Below are positions 14,530 to 22,983 of a stretch of 44,321 bases of DNA, one piece after another. Position 1 is the stretch's first letter, and every line of letters starts with the position of its first letter. This DNA comes from Bacteroidota bacterium (GTDB lineage: Bacteria > Bacteroidota > Bacteroidia > Bacteroidales > FEN-979): positions 1 to 44,321 of the forward strand of contig JAPLDN010000273.1 in NCBI GenBank assembly GCA_026391755.1, in the 5' to 3' direction. A program made the position numbers and the translations under genes. The notes below the pieces were generated by a model. That model saw only the letters and a program-made list of their open reading frames with translations, did no database searches and was not told where the DNA came from.

Positions 14530-15147
14530 ATGAAGATAGCAATATTTGGTGCAAGCGGGAGGACCGGGCTTTTGCTGACGTTCCAGGCCCTGAACCAGGG
14601 GCATGAGGTAACGGCATACACGCGCAGGGCCAATAAGGTCACTATTATCCACAAAAACATCAGGATAATCGAAGGAGAACCTGGAGATTATAAAAAGATA
14701 AAGGAGGCAGTTCAGGGCCAGGATGTGGTAATGTGCACCCTCGGTATAGATAAAAACAAACCAAACACTGTTCTTTCAGATGCAACAAGGCTGATCTTGC
14801 AGGCAATGGAAGAATGCGGGGTGAAACGATTCATCTGCATGTCGTCGGCCGGCGTGCTTGGCAATGACGCCGGGTTCTGGTTCGGGAAGATCATCAAGCC
14901 CCTTTTTCTGAAGCATGTGTTTATTGATAAGAAACGCCAGCTTGAGGTTGTAAAACAAAGTAAAGCCGAATGGGTGATCATAAGGCCTGTCGGGCTTACC
15001 GATTCGCCCAAGACCGGGCGTTATCAGGTCAATGAGGGTCTGCCCACTTCGAGATCAATTCCCCGTGCTGATGTTGCCGATTTCATGCTGAAACTGATGA
15101 CCGACAAGAAATACGATTTAAAGATGCCGGCCATCTCAAGCAGTTAA
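14530..15147 (+). CDS. NAD(P)-binding Rossmann-fold protein (NmrA/atypical SDR-like)
   Basis: This cytosolic protein of 205 residues begins with the first beta strand and dinucleotide loop, MKIAIFGASGRTG (GxxGxxG at residues 7-13). It continues as an atypical short-chain dehydrogenase fold with the strand DVVMCTLG near residue 65 and FICMSSAGVLG near 100. The classical YxxxK motif is not obvious, as in NmrA-like/flavin reductase-like members. It could be an NAD(P)H-dependent reductase or a redox sensor. The Rossmann fold starting at codon 1 fixes the start at 14530, immediately after a -7 box. A small membrane protein gene follows after 34 bases. Confidence 0.82.
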   Translation: MKIAIFGASGRTGLLLTFQALNQGHEVTAYTRRANKVTIIHKNIRIIEGEPGDYKKIKEAVQGQDVVMCTLGIDKNKPNTVLSDATRLILQAMEECGVKRFICMSSAGVLGNDAGFWFGKIIKPLFLKHVFIDKKRQLEVVKQSKAEWVIIRPVGLTDSPKTGRYQVNEGLPTSRSIPRADVADFMLKLMTDKKYDLKMPAISSS

Positions 15148-15181
15148 ATCATTATTGTAAATTCAACGTAATCATATAATT

Positions 15182-15592
15182 ATGAAATCAGTATTGCTTC
15201 TTTACTGGGCCCCGAGGGTGCTTGCGATGACTGCCATCCTGTTTGTAAGCATATTTTCACTGGATGCTTTCCATGCAGGATTGCCTTTAAAAACACAGAT
15301 CCTTGACTGGCTGATGCATATGATCCCTTCGTTTGTGCTGATCATCCTGCTCGTCATTGCCTGGAAATGGGAAAATATAGGTGGTATTATTTTTCTTTCT
15401 CTTGGCCTTGCATTCTCGCCCTATGTTTTTTGGGGGAATTATACGATGAACCATTCGGTCTGGATGAGTTTTTTCATCATTCTCACCATTACTTTCCCGT
15501 TTATCCTGGTAGGTGCTTTGTTCATACTGAGCCATCATACCCGGAAAAAAGGTAATCGTTTTACCTCTTTTACAATTCCTTCCGCATCGTAA
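15182..15592 (+). CDS. Small integral membrane protein (DUF7670-like)
   Basis: This 136-residue protein has four predicted membrane helices at about residues 8-30, 42-62, 66-84 and 92-114. The tail is basic and polar (HHTRKKGNRF). LYWAPRVLAMTAILFVSIFSLDAF and the WEN-GG-F-SLGLAFSPY region match a small Bacteroidetes membrane family that I associate with DUF7670; the family number is from memory and uncertain. No catalytic residues are visible. The last 58 bases overlap the convergent dxs 3' end, so the C-terminal tail also encodes the end of dxs on the other strand. Confidence 0.65.
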   Translation: MKSVLLLYWAPRVLAMTAILFVSIFSLDAFHAGLPLKTQILDWLMHMIPSFVLIILLVIAWKWENIGGIIFLSLGLAFSPYVFWGNYTMNHSVWMSFFIILTITFPFILVGALFILSHHTRKKGNRFTSFTIPSAS

Positions 15593-17442
15593 CCGCATTC
15601 GTGGTGAAGTTCTTCATTCTTTCCCTGTTCAATGAATTTGTCGGGAATCCCCAGGCGTTTAACCCTGGCTACGTAACTGTGATCGCTCATGAATTCCAGG
15701 ATCGAACTGCCGAACCCGCCTAAAACAGTGCCGTCTTCGACAGTGATAATACGTTTGAAGTTTTTGAAGACTTCATGAAGGAGTTCTTCATCTAGGGGCT
15801 TAACATATGGGAAATGGTAGTGGGCGGGCTGCAGATCTTGTTTATCAAGTTCAATGCAGGCTTCTTTAACGAAGTTGCCCGGGTGTCCTGTGCTGAGAAT
15901 GGCAATATCTTTCCCTTCCCTGATTTTTAGTCCTCTGCCAACAGGCATCTCTTTCATCAGGGTTTTCCATTGAGGCATTACTCCCCTTCCCTTGGGATAA
16001 CGGATTGCAAACGGACCTTTTCCGGGAAGCTGGGCGGTAAACATAAGGTTCCTGAGTTCCTCTTCATTCATCGGAGCCGCAACAGTCATGTTGGGGATGC
16101 AGCGGAGGTAAGCGAGGTCATAAGCTCCATGGTGTGTGGCTCCATCTTCACCAACAAGTCCGCCCCTGTCGAGGCAGAATACCACCTGCAGGTTTTGCAA
16201 AGCCACATCATGGATGATCTGGTCATAAGCCCTCTGCAGGAAAGTCGAATAGATATTGCAAAAAGGGATCATTCCCGATGATGCCATGCCGGCGCTGAAG
16301 GTCACTGCATGCTGTTCGGCTATGCCGACGTCGAAAGTCCTGTCAGGCATCTTATTCATCATCAGGTTCAGCGAACAGCCTGTGGCCATGGCCGGGGTTA
16401 TACCGACAATCTTAGGATTCTGTTCGGCCAGTTCGATAATGGTGCGACCAAAAACAGTCTGGTATTTTGGTGCCAGGCCATGGCATTTGTCTTCCTTGAT
16501 CTTTCCCGTTTCTTTGTCGAAAACACCAGGGGCATGGTAGACGGTCTGGTCCTGTTCGGCCTTTTCGAATCCTTTTCCCTTGACGGTATGAACATGGAGA
16601 AGTTTAGGGCCTTTGATCTCCTTGATGTCCTTTAACAGGTTCACAAGACGGACGATATCATTTCCGTCAACCAGTCCGAAATACCTGAAGTTAAAGGCTT
16701 CAAACAATCCGCTGGGTTTAAGCAGGGTGCCTTTGAGGGCGTTGCCCAGCTGTTTCACAATAGCCCTTGAGTTCTTCCCGTAACGGGTCCCCCCTCCCAT
16801 CATCAGCCAGACGCTGTCGCGGAACTTATTATACGTTTTGGAAGTGACAATATCCGCCAGGTAATCTTTTATGGCACCAACATTTTTATCAATAGCTATC
16901 TGGTTGTCGTTGAGGATCACCAGGAGGTTTGCATTCGAAACGCCGGCATTGTTCAGCGCTTCCATAGCCATGCCGCCCGTCATTGCCCCGTCGCCGATGA
17001 TGGCAACATGGTGGCGGCCGGTCTCGCCCCGGAGCCTGGAAGCCACGCCCATTCCGAGGGCGGCAGAAATACTGGTCGATGAATGGCCTGTGCCGAAAGC
17101 GTCGTATTCGCTTTCCGACATCTTTGGGAACCCGCTTATACCGTGGAATGAACGCAAGGTATGGAAGGATTCTTTACGGCCGGTAAGGATCTTATGAGCA
17201 TAGGCCTGGTGGCCAACATCAAAGATAATTTTATCGTTCGGGGTGTCGAAAACGTAATGCACGGCAACTGAAAGTTCAACCGCGCCAAGGCTTGCACCAA
17301 GATGGCCGGGGTTGAGCGAAATCACATCGATGATAAACTGCCTGATCTCGGCGCAAAGCTGGGGCAGCTGATCGACCCTGAGTTTCCTCAGGTCTTCAGG
17401 GCTGCTGATGTTCGCGAGTAAGGGACCGACAGCTGGTGTCAT
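15535..17442 (-). CDS. dxs: 1-deoxy-D-xylulose-5-phosphate synthase
   Basis: This 635-residue thiamine-diphosphate enzyme condenses pyruvate and glyceraldehyde 3-phosphate in the first step of the MEP isoprenoid pathway, and also feeds thiamine and pyridoxal synthesis. The length is typical. The substrate and ThDP regions are visible: SLNPGHLGASLGAVEL (about 42-57), DVGHQAYAHKILTGR, GTGHSSTSISAALG, the ThDP-binding GDGAMTGGMAMEALNNA (150-166), VGIAEQHAVTFSAGMA in the pyrimidine domain, and DRGGLVGEDGATHHGAYD (Arg and His substrate contacts). The start ATG lies 22 bases after a TACCTTTG -7 box. The 3' end overlaps the convergent membrane-protein gene. Confidence 0.97.
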   Translation of the reverse strand: MTPAVGPLLANISSPEDLRKLRVDQLPQLCAEIRQFIIDVISLNPGHLGASLGAVELSVAVHYVFDTPNDKIIFDVGHQAYAHKILTGRKESFHTLRSFHGISGFPKMSESEYDAFGTGHSSTSISAALGMGVASRLRGETGRHHVAIIGDGAMTGGMAMEALNNAGVSNANLLVILNDNQIAIDKNVGAIKDYLADIVTSKTYNKFRDSVWLMMGGGTRYGKNSRAIVKQLGNALKGTLLKPSGLFEAFNFRYFGLVDGNDIVRLVNLLKDIKEIKGPKLLHVHTVKGKGFEKAEQDQTVYHAPGVFDKETGKIKEDKCHGLAPKYQTVFGRTIIELAEQNPKIVGITPAMATGCSLNLMMNKMPDRTFDVGIAEQHAVTFSAGMASSGMIPFCNIYSTFLQRAYDQIIHDVALQNLQVVFCLDRGGLVGEDGATHHGAYDLAYLRCIPNMTVAAPMNEEELRNLMFTAQLPGKGPFAIRYPKGRGVMPQWKTLMKEMPVGRGLKIREGKDIAILSTGHPGNFVKEACIELDKQDLQPAHYHFPYVKPLDEELLHEVFKNFKRIITVEDGTVLGGFGSSILEFMSDHSYVARVKRLGIPDKFIEQGKNEELHHECGYDAEGIVKEVKRLPFFRV

Positions 17443-17464
17443 TGGTACATTGAAATTGCGGGTG

Positions 17465-17472
17465 CAAAGGTA
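17465..17472 (-). promoter_or_regulatory. -7 box (TACCTTTG) for dxs
   Basis: This exact TAnnTTTG match on the minus strand ends 22 bases before the dxs ATG at 17442. No clear -33 element was found. Confidence 0.55.
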
Positions 17473-17499
17473 TGAAAAAAGATCGTGAGGAAGGACGTT

Positions 17500-17829
17500 T
17501 CAGATCAGCCCCAGTTCCACCTTCGCTTCCTCGGAGAGGTTCGCCATATCCCATGGCGGCTCGAAAGTAAGCTCGACTATTACTTTGCCGACCCCTTCGA
17601 CCCGGCTGACTTCTTCCTGTACCATGCCTGGCATGTCTTCGGCGATAGGACAGTTAGGGGTGGTAAGCGTCATCAGGATCTCTACATTGTGGTCAATATC
17701 GATCTTCAAATTATAAATCAGTCCCAGATCATAGATATTGATTGGGATCTCAGGGTCAAAAACCCTTCTCAGGGCATCGATAACAGATTGTTCGAAAGGG
17801 TTATATGGTATGGTATCCGGGGTCTCCAT
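17500..17829 (-). CDS. MIP18/SufT-like Fe-S assembly protein (DUF59)
   Basis: This 109-residue cytosolic protein is a single MIP18-family domain (DUF59, as in SufT/PaaD/CIA2). The signature DPEIPINIYDLGLIYNLKI runs over residues 23-41. The conserved MTLTTPNCPIAEDMP (about 53-67) holds the Cys at about 60 thought to matter in Fe-S maturation. In this family SufT-type proteins help deliver Fe-S clusters. The gene lies close to dxs (57 bases), but both have their own -7 boxes. The suf cluster lies about 2 kb further along, so the gene may belong functionally to it. Confidence 0.9.
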   Translation of the reverse strand: METPDTIPYNPFEQSVIDALRRVFDPEIPINIYDLGLIYNLKIDIDHNVEILMTLTTPNCPIAEDMPGMVQEEVSRVEGVGKVIVELTFEPPWDMANLSEEAKVELGLI

Positions 17830-17848
17830 AAAAATGCAAATTTAAGGG

Positions 17849-17856
17849 CAAAGGTA
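17849..17856 (-). promoter_or_regulatory. -7 box (TACCTTTG) for the DUF59 gene
   Basis: This exact TAnnTTTG match on the minus strand lies 19 bases upstream of the ATG at 17829. It is 44 bases from the plus-strand box at 17901, so the region is a compact divergent promoter. Confidence 0.55.
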
Positions 17857-17900
17857 GGGAAAATCGGGAAGGCATTGAAAACCAAGTCAGGGAATTGAGA

Positions 17901-17908
17901 TACCTTTG
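17901..17908 (+). promoter_or_regulatory. -7 box (TACCTTTG) for the HExxH membrane protein
   Basis: This exact TAnnTTTG match ends seven bases before the ATG at 17916. The transcript should start at or next to that codon, implying a leaderless or almost leaderless mRNA. The TTG at 17895 would lie upstream of the transcript. Confidence 0.5.
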
Positions 17909-17915
17909 TGGTTGG

Positions 17916-18791
17916 ATGGAATATGTGACTATTGTTTTAGATTATCTTGGGAAAGTCCTAATGGCCTCTGCATACCAAATACTGGCTATTTTCGGTTTTC
18001 TGTTCCTATTTGGCATCATCTTATATTTCGTTTCACGGTCGACAAGAAAGGCTTTTGCCAATTCCAATAATCCAAAACTGGATATTTATTTTACAGGTTG
18101 GCTGGGGACACCGGTACATGAATCAGGCCATGCCTTTTTCTGTTTGTTGTTCGGGCACAGGATCACCGAGATCAGGTTCTTCAAGCCCAACAGCCTGGAT
18201 GGCTCGCTTGGTTATGTGAACCATAGTTATAACCGGGGCAATTTTTACCAGAAGGCTGGGAATTTATTCATAGGGGCAGGCCCGATAATTTTCGGTTCTT
18301 TACTGCTCTGCCTTTTAATGTTTTTACTGCTTCCAAACTTTAATGAGATAAGGGAAACTATTTCAAACGAACATCTTTCAAATAAAGGCTTTTTTGAGAT
18401 GACGGCAGATTTCGGTTCCACGCTCTCATTCGGACTTGCCCTGACAGGGGAAGTGTTTGCATTAAATAATTTCGGATCAATTTCATTCTGGGTATTCTTC
18501 ATACTGGCCTTTTGCATTTCATCACATATGCAATTAAGTCCGCCCGACATAAAAAACATGCTCACCGGTCTGGTACCCATCGCCATTCTGTTTGTAATTT
18601 TCAATGCCATCACTATACTGCTGGGGTTTGATCTTACGGGTTTCATACTTCATTTCAGCCGCTATACCGGAATACTGTCAGGAGTTTTCATGATAGCCCT
18701 GGTCATTTCACTTATTAATTTTTTATTGTCCTATCTGATACTATCCCTGTTCTATTGCCCGAAGTATAAAAGAATGTTATCGATCTTTTAA
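17916..18791 (+). CDS. Multi-pass membrane protein with HExxH motif (M50-like peptidase candidate)
   Basis: This protein of about 291 residues has an N-terminal helix (about 20-40: ILAIFGFLFLFGIILYFVS) and the motif GTPVHESGHAFFCLLFGHRI, with His68, Glu69 and His72 forming a zinc HExxH site. IGAGPIIFGSLLLCLLM follows, like the second helix of site-2 proteases, and at least four more helices come after it. SSHMQLSPPDIKN near residue 205 offers an Asp as a possible third ligand. The classical M50 NPxDG motif is not seen, so assignment to M50 is tentative. The frame opens at a TTG (17895), but the -7 box favours ATG 17916; ATG 17961 is also possible. The gene precedes the frameshifted L,D-transpeptidase gene by 22 bases, probably in one operon. 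Confidence 0.75.
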   Translation: MEYVTIVLDYLGKVLMASAYQILAIFGFLFLFGIILYFVSRSTRKAFANSNNPKLDIYFTGWLGTPVHESGHAFFCLLFGHRITEIRFFKPNSLDGSLGYVNHSYNRGNFYQKAGNLFIGAGPIIFGSLLLCLLMFLLLPNFNEIRETISNEHLSNKGFFEMTADFGSTLSFGLALTGEVFALNNFGSISFWVFFILAFCISSHMQLSPPDIKNMLTGLVPIAILFVIFNAITILLGFDLTGFILHFSRYTGILSGVFMIALVISLINFLLSYLILSLFYCPKYKRMLSIF

Positions 18792-18813
18792 TCATTTTTT
18801 TACCCCTTGCACT

Positions 18814-19529
18814 ATGGCAAGACTAGTACTTATAATCCTGTTATTCATGAATCTAATTCAATCGTTTACCCGGATTCCATCTTCTCCCCGATCAATAGAT
18901 GCAGTAAACCGTCAACAGGAACAACTGCTGAAATTGGCTAATTCAATGGGACTAAAGTCCGACAGCGAGGTTTTTCTCAGGATCTTCAAAGAATTAAAGG
19001 AGCTGGAAGTCTGGATTAAAAAAGACAAGCAATATGTTCTCTTTAAGATATACCCAATCTGCTATGTTTCCGGCACCCTGGGCACCAAGACCAGGGTCGG
19101 CGACAACCAGGCGCCTGAGGGCTTCTATGAGATCCGGCCGTCATCAATGAACCCGGCAAGCAACTATCACCTGGCCTTCAATATCGGCTACCCCAACGCC
19201 TACGAAAAGGCGAAGAAATATACAGGCAGCGAGATCATGTGCACGGCGACTGTGTTTCTATCGGATGCTATGCCATGGGCAATGAAAACATCGAAGAGAT
19301 ATGGACCCTCATGGTCAAAGCATTTGAAAAAGGCCAGGATGTAATCAGCCTGCAGATATTCCCTTTCCGGATGACTGATCAGAACCTGAAAAGCCATCCG
19401 CAGTCAACATTCCATGAATTCTGGCTGAATCTTAAGGAGGGTTATGATTACTTTGAAACCCACAAAACGCCTCCAGTCGTGACCGTGAGAGAAGGCAGGT
19501 ATTGTGCGGGGTTGAAACAAAACAATTAA
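18814..19529 (+). pseudogene. YafK-type murein L,D-transpeptidase, broken by a one-base frameshift
   Basis: Two frames together make one protein of about 238 residues. Frame 1 (18814-19344) encodes a hydrophobic N-terminus, then ELEVWIKKDKQYVLFKIYPICYVSG, GDNQAPEGFYEI and NYHLAFNIGYPNAY. It goes out of frame after GSEIM at 19239. Frame 2 (19239-19529) continues exactly where homologues do, with HGDCVSIGCYAMG (catalytic Cys in SIGC) and IFPFRMT. Inserting one G after 19239 (ATG-TGCAC to ATG-GTGCAC) restores IMVHGDC. YafK/YkuD enzymes form or cut peptidoglycan cross-links, or attach proteins to peptidoglycan, in the periplasm. Without the repair the catalytic site is lost. A sequencing error in the GG pair is as likely as a true mutation. 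Confidence 0.88.
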
Positions 19530-19674
19530 AAAGGGCGGTTCGAAGAAACATTAAAAGGTTCCCTTTAGATTTCATGTTTGAACTGAATGTCAGCGAAACA
19601 ACCAAATGGAGGTACCAATTTGGCACTTCCAATCGTGAGAAAATGGGATTACGCATCAAATGATCATCGCGTGT
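19530..19674. other. Intergenic region between the transpeptidase and sufE
   Basis: This stretch of 145 bases between convergent genes shows no plausible gene or canonical terminator. A weak AAAGGG...CCCTTT pairing exists near 19532-19567, but the loop is too long to support a call. Confidence 0.4.
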
Positions 19675-20094
19675 TCACGATTTCATCTTAAACACCATCG
19701 CATACAGCTTCATCTGCTTGACCATGGAGGCGAGGCCGTTGGAGCGGGTTGGGGATAAATGTTCATTCAAACCGATGCGATTAATGAAGTTCAGGTCTGC
19801 GGACTGGATCGCGTCGGGGGTCTGGCCTGATAACACACTCACAAGCATGCTAACAATGCCTTTGGTGATGATGGCGTCGCTGTCGGCAGTGAAATATACT
19901 TTGCCGTCGCGGTATTCGGCGTGAAGCCATACCTTGCTCTGGCAGCCGGAAATAATAAACTGGTCGGTCTTGTATTTGGGATCTATGGGCGGAAGTGATT
20001 TCCCCATGTCGAGAATAAGGTCGTATTTGTCGAGCCAGTCGTCGAGGGCGGTGAATTCATCGACGATCTGAGATTCAATTTCCTGGATTGTCAT
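19675..20094 (-). CDS. sufE: SufE cysteine-desulfurase activator
   Basis: This 139-residue cytosolic protein accepts persulfide sulfur from SufS. The acceptor Cys51 lies in the family motif FIISGCQSKVWL, and the surrounding GKSLPPIDPKYK and SDAIITKGIVSMLVSVLSG are typical of SufE. The length fits. It is the last gene of the minus-strand suf cluster, 95 bases after sufS. That spacer is occupied almost completely by a dispersed hairpin element (20113-20185). Confidence 0.95.
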   Translation of the reverse strand: MTIQEIESQIVDEFTALDDWLDKYDLILDMGKSLPPIDPKYKTDQFIISGCQSKVWLHAEYRDGKVYFTADSDAIITKGIVSMLVSVLSGQTPDAIQSADLNFINRIGLNEHLSPTRSNGLASMVKQMKLYAMVFKMKS

Positions 20095-20112
20095 ATTTGT
20101 TTTGTTATTTCA

Positions 20113-20185
20113 CTCGCATCTTCACACCGCCGCTGGGGTTTGCTGCGCTGCACCCAAGGCGGCTTGTGTGAAATGCTTCGCTCAT
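20113..20185. repeat. REP-like hairpin element, copy A
   Basis: The element fills the sufS-sufE spacer. Stem 1 is TTCACAC (20121-20127) / GTGTGAA (20166-20172), stem 2 is GCCGC (20129-20133) / GCGGC (20059+100 to +104, i.e. 20159-20163), and an inner TGGGGT/ACCCA pairing lies between. It matches copy B (26863-26938) over most of its length, with the loop side nearly identical and the stems changed in a compensatory way. Confidence 0.85.
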
Positions 20186-20189
20186 AATA

Positions 20190-21410
20190 TCAACTGAACA
20201 TAGTCTTCACCCTACTAACCGCATCGGTAAGTTTGTCGATTTCTTCTATAGTATTATAAAATGCAAAGGAGGCACGCACTGTTCCGGGTATGCCAAAATG
20301 ATCAATCAGTGGTTGGGCGCAGTGATGCCCGGTCCTTACCGCTATCCCCATTTTATCAATAATGGTCCCGGCATCGAAGGGATGGATGTCGCCTATCAGA
20401 AACGAGACCAGGCTGGCTTTCAACAGGGCAGTCCCGAAAAACCTCATATCACGTATTGCTGAAAGCCTCTCAACCGCATGCTTCAGCAGTTTGTCCTCGT
20501 ACGCATGGATTTCTTCCATGCCCAGGTTCTTCAGATACTGCACTGCAGCCCTGAGGCCCATCACGCCTTCTACATTCGGGGTCCCGGCTTCAAACTTGAA
20601 CGGTAGCTCATTATAGGTCGTTTTTTCAATGGTCACATCTTTCACCATCTCTCCCCCGCTCTGGTATGGGGGCAGCTCTTCCAGCCACTTCTCTTTGCCA
20701 TAAAGGACTCCGATTCCCATGGGTCCATACATCTTATGCCCCGAAAAACAATAGAAGTCGCAATCAAGATCGGTCACGTCGACTTTTATATGGGATACCC
20801 CCTGGGCGCCGTCGACCACTACGGGAATGCCTTTCCCATGAGCAAAAGCAATTATATCTTTAATGGGGTTTATTGTTCCAAGTACATTGGAAACATGGGT
20901 GAGTGCGATGATCTTCGTACGGTCGGTAATCAATGAATACAGATGTTCCTGGTCAAGTTCCCCGTTGGGTAGAATATTGGCAACCCTCAGAACTGCTCCC
21001 TTTTCCCCGCAGATGATCTGCCAGGGAACGAAATTGGAATGATGTTCCATGATGGTCGTAATGACCTCATCGCCTTCTTTTAAAAACTTCTTTCCAAAGG
21101 AAGCTGCTACCAGGTTAAGCGATTCGGAAGCTCCTTTGGTAAATATGACTTCATGGGTGGAAGGGGCGTTGATGAATTCCCTGACCTCTTTACGGGCTTC
21201 TTCGAATGCCTCAGTGGCTTTCACGCTCAGGTAATGAACACCTCTGTGAATATTGCAGTTGTCATGCAGGTAATAATCACTGATTGCATTTATAACCTGC
21301 AATGGCTTCTGGGTAGTGGCCGCATTGTCGAAATAGATCAGCGGCCTCTTGTAAATAGCCTGGGAGAGGATGGGGAAGTCGGCGCGGACCTGTTGGATAT
21401 CGAAAGACAT
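20190..21410 (-). CDS. sufS: SufS group II cysteine desulfurase
   Basis: This 406-residue PLP enzyme removes sulfur from L-cysteine for Fe-S assembly. The PLP Lys226 is in CFSGHKMYGPMGIG, and the active-site Cys364 is in RTGHHCAQP, at the same position as in classical SufS. YFDNAATTQKP (26-36), HRGVHYLS and TKGASESLNLV also match. The length is standard. A -7 box TAAATTTG lies about 36 bases upstream of the ATG, so sufS-sufE may have a promoter inside the cluster. A short ACGATTT array overlaps the promoter's edge. Confidence 0.97.
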   Translation of the reverse strand: MSFDIQQVRADFPILSQAIYKRPLIYFDNAATTQKPLQVINAISDYYLHDNCNIHRGVHYLSVKATEAFEEARKEVREFINAPSTHEVIFTKGASESLNLVAASFGKKFLKEGDEVITTIMEHHSNFVPWQIICGEKGAVLRVANILPNGELDQEHLYSLITDRTKIIALTHVSNVLGTINPIKDIIAFAHGKGIPVVVDGAQGVSHIKVDVTDLDCDFYCFSGHKMYGPMGIGVLYGKEKWLEELPPYQSGGEMVKDVTIEKTTYNELPFKFEAGTPNVEGVMGLRAAVQYLKNLGMEEIHAYEDKLLKHAVERLSAIRDMRFFGTALLKASLVSFLIGDIHPFDAGTIIDKMGIAVRTGHHCAQPLIDHFGIPGTVRASFAFYNTIEEIDKLTDAVSRVKTMFS

Positions 21411-21445
21411 TTGTAGGTTTTATAATCATTAATACCCTGAATTCG

Positions 21446-21453
21446 CAAATTTA
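21446..21453 (-). promoter_or_regulatory. -7 box (TAAATTTG) for sufS
   Basis: This exact TAnnTTTG match on the minus strand lies 36 bases upstream of the sufS ATG and touches a 7-base tandem array. Confidence 0.45.
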
Positions 21454-21480
21454 CGAAGTACGATTTACGATTTACGAAGA
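21453..21480. repeat. Heptanucleotide array (ACGATTT type), 4 units, with inverted relics
   Basis: The units ACGAAGT, ACGATTT, ACGATTT, ACGAAGA are contiguous. Opposite-orientation pieces CATTCGTAA occur at about 21493 and 21553 in the same sufS-sufD spacer. It differs from the GATR family in core sequence. Confidence 0.7.
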
Positions 21481-21570
21481 ATTTGAAATCGTCATTCGTA
21501 ATTATTCGCATTATTGTTAATTTTATTGGTGCTCATTTCGGATTCGCCGAACGTCATTCGTAAATCATTT

Positions 21571-22980
21571 TCAGATTTTTGTCATATCAATCACAAATTC
21601 CACCGGCTGCTCGGGGGTGTTGCAATGAAGCACGCAGGCTTCGCAGATCTGCAGCTCGCCCTGTAGGCGCTTCTTTACCATATCCTCGATACGATACCTC
21701 AGCGGGTCAATGGCGATTCTACTGATCACCTCATCGGCATATGCATACATTAGAAGCATACGGGCACTGTCCTCCCCTATCCCGCGCTGCCTCAGGTAAT
21801 ACATGGCATCCTGGTCAAGCTGGCCGGTTGTGGACCCATGTGAACATTTTACATCGTCGTTGTATATTTCCAGGAAAGGTTTGGAGTTCACTTTAGCGGT
21901 TTCGGTAAGCAGGATATTCCTGTTGCTCTGGTAGGCATTAGTCCGCACAGCATTGCGCTCAACTAAAACATGGCCATTGAAAACCCCGCTGGAATGCTCA
22001 TCCAGAATTCCTTTGAATAGTTCCCCGCTGATGCAATCGGGGAAGGCATGGTCGACAAACACCTGGTTGTCGATATGCTGCTTGCTGTCCATCAGGTAGA
22101 TCCCGTATATCTTAGCATCTCCGTGAGGACCGTTGAACCGCAGCCTGATATTGTTCCTAAGCAATCCGCCGTTCAAAGAAATATAATGCGACTCCAGTTG
22201 TGCCGAGGCTTCCATCTGGAAATACACAGAGCTGATCAGGGTGGAAGCATTATTCAGGTTCTGCAGCTTGTAATGATCAAGGGAGGAATATTCTCCTAGA
22301 CAGATCTCGGTCACCACATTTGAGAAGGAGGGCTGGTGGTTGTATGAATCGTCGCAATGGACCAGTGAAAGCCTGCTGTTCTTACCTAAAACAACCAGGT
22401 TGCGCGACTGCAGGAAAAGGTTTTGATCATGGTGGATCACGTTGATGATCTGCACCGGCTTGGGGCTTTTCACATTTTCGGGGACATAGATGAACACCCC
22501 GTCCATAAAGAAGGCCGTATTTAAGGCGGTGAAAGAGTCTGTATTGAAATCCGCGTATTTGCCAAGGTGTGCTTCTATCAGGGCCGGATATTTTTTCATG
22601 GCCTCTGCCAGACTGCCCATGATAATGCCGTTCCCGAGCTCCATCAAAGGCACGTCTTTAGACACATACCAGCCGTTAAGCTGACCCATGATGGCTGTAT
22701 CGAGATGCGGGATGTTGCAGCGGAAGACTTTTTGTACATCCACTCCCTGCTCGGGCTTCAGAACAAAATTGTATTCCTTCCCAAAACTTTCCTTAAGGTC
22801 CGTATTTTTCCAGGCCTCCAGCTTAATGGTTGGAAATCCCAATTCTTCAAAACGGCGGATGGCATTATCGCGCTGAACCGTGAGCGAAGGGTAATCACCG
22901 GCCGTAATCGCAGCCCTGTGTTCCCTGAAAAGGCCCGGAAAAAGTTCTTTTGTAATATTTTGTTTTATAACATCCTGCAT
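21571..22980 (-). CDS. sufD: SufD Fe-S scaffold subunit
   Basis: This 469-residue subunit of the SufBC2D scaffold shares the SufBD beta-helix core. Visible motifs include GNGIIMGSLAEAM, the tandem beta-helix strands from about 190 to 380, and the C-terminal DVKCSHGSTTGQLDQDAMYYLRQRGI in pieces (near 395-420), with the conserved Cys/His pair. The C-terminus holds an extra Cys-rich stretch (QICEACVLHC) that I do not see as standard and note without interpretation. The gene lies 27 bases after sufC, separated only by an 8-base tandem array. Confidence 0.95.
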   Translation of the reverse strand: MQDVIKQNITKELFPGLFREHRAAITAGDYPSLTVQRDNAIRRFEELGFPTIKLEAWKNTDLKESFGKEYNFVLKPEQGVDVQKVFRCNIPHLDTAIMGQLNGWYVSKDVPLMELGNGIIMGSLAEAMKKYPALIEAHLGKYADFNTDSFTALNTAFFMDGVFIYVPENVKSPKPVQIINVIHHDQNLFLQSRNLVVLGKNSRLSLVHCDDSYNHQPSFSNVVTEICLGEYSSLDHYKLQNLNNASTLISSVYFQMEASAQLESHYISLNGGLLRNNIRLRFNGPHGDAKIYGIYLMDSKQHIDNQVFVDHAFPDCISGELFKGILDEHSSGVFNGHVLVERNAVRTNAYQSNRNILLTETAKVNSKPFLEIYNDDVKCSHGSTTGQLDQDAMYYLRQRGIGEDSARMLLMYAYADEVISRIAIDPLRYRIEDMVKKRLQGELQICEACVLHCNTPEQPVEFVIDMTKI

Positions 22981-22983
22981 CCT

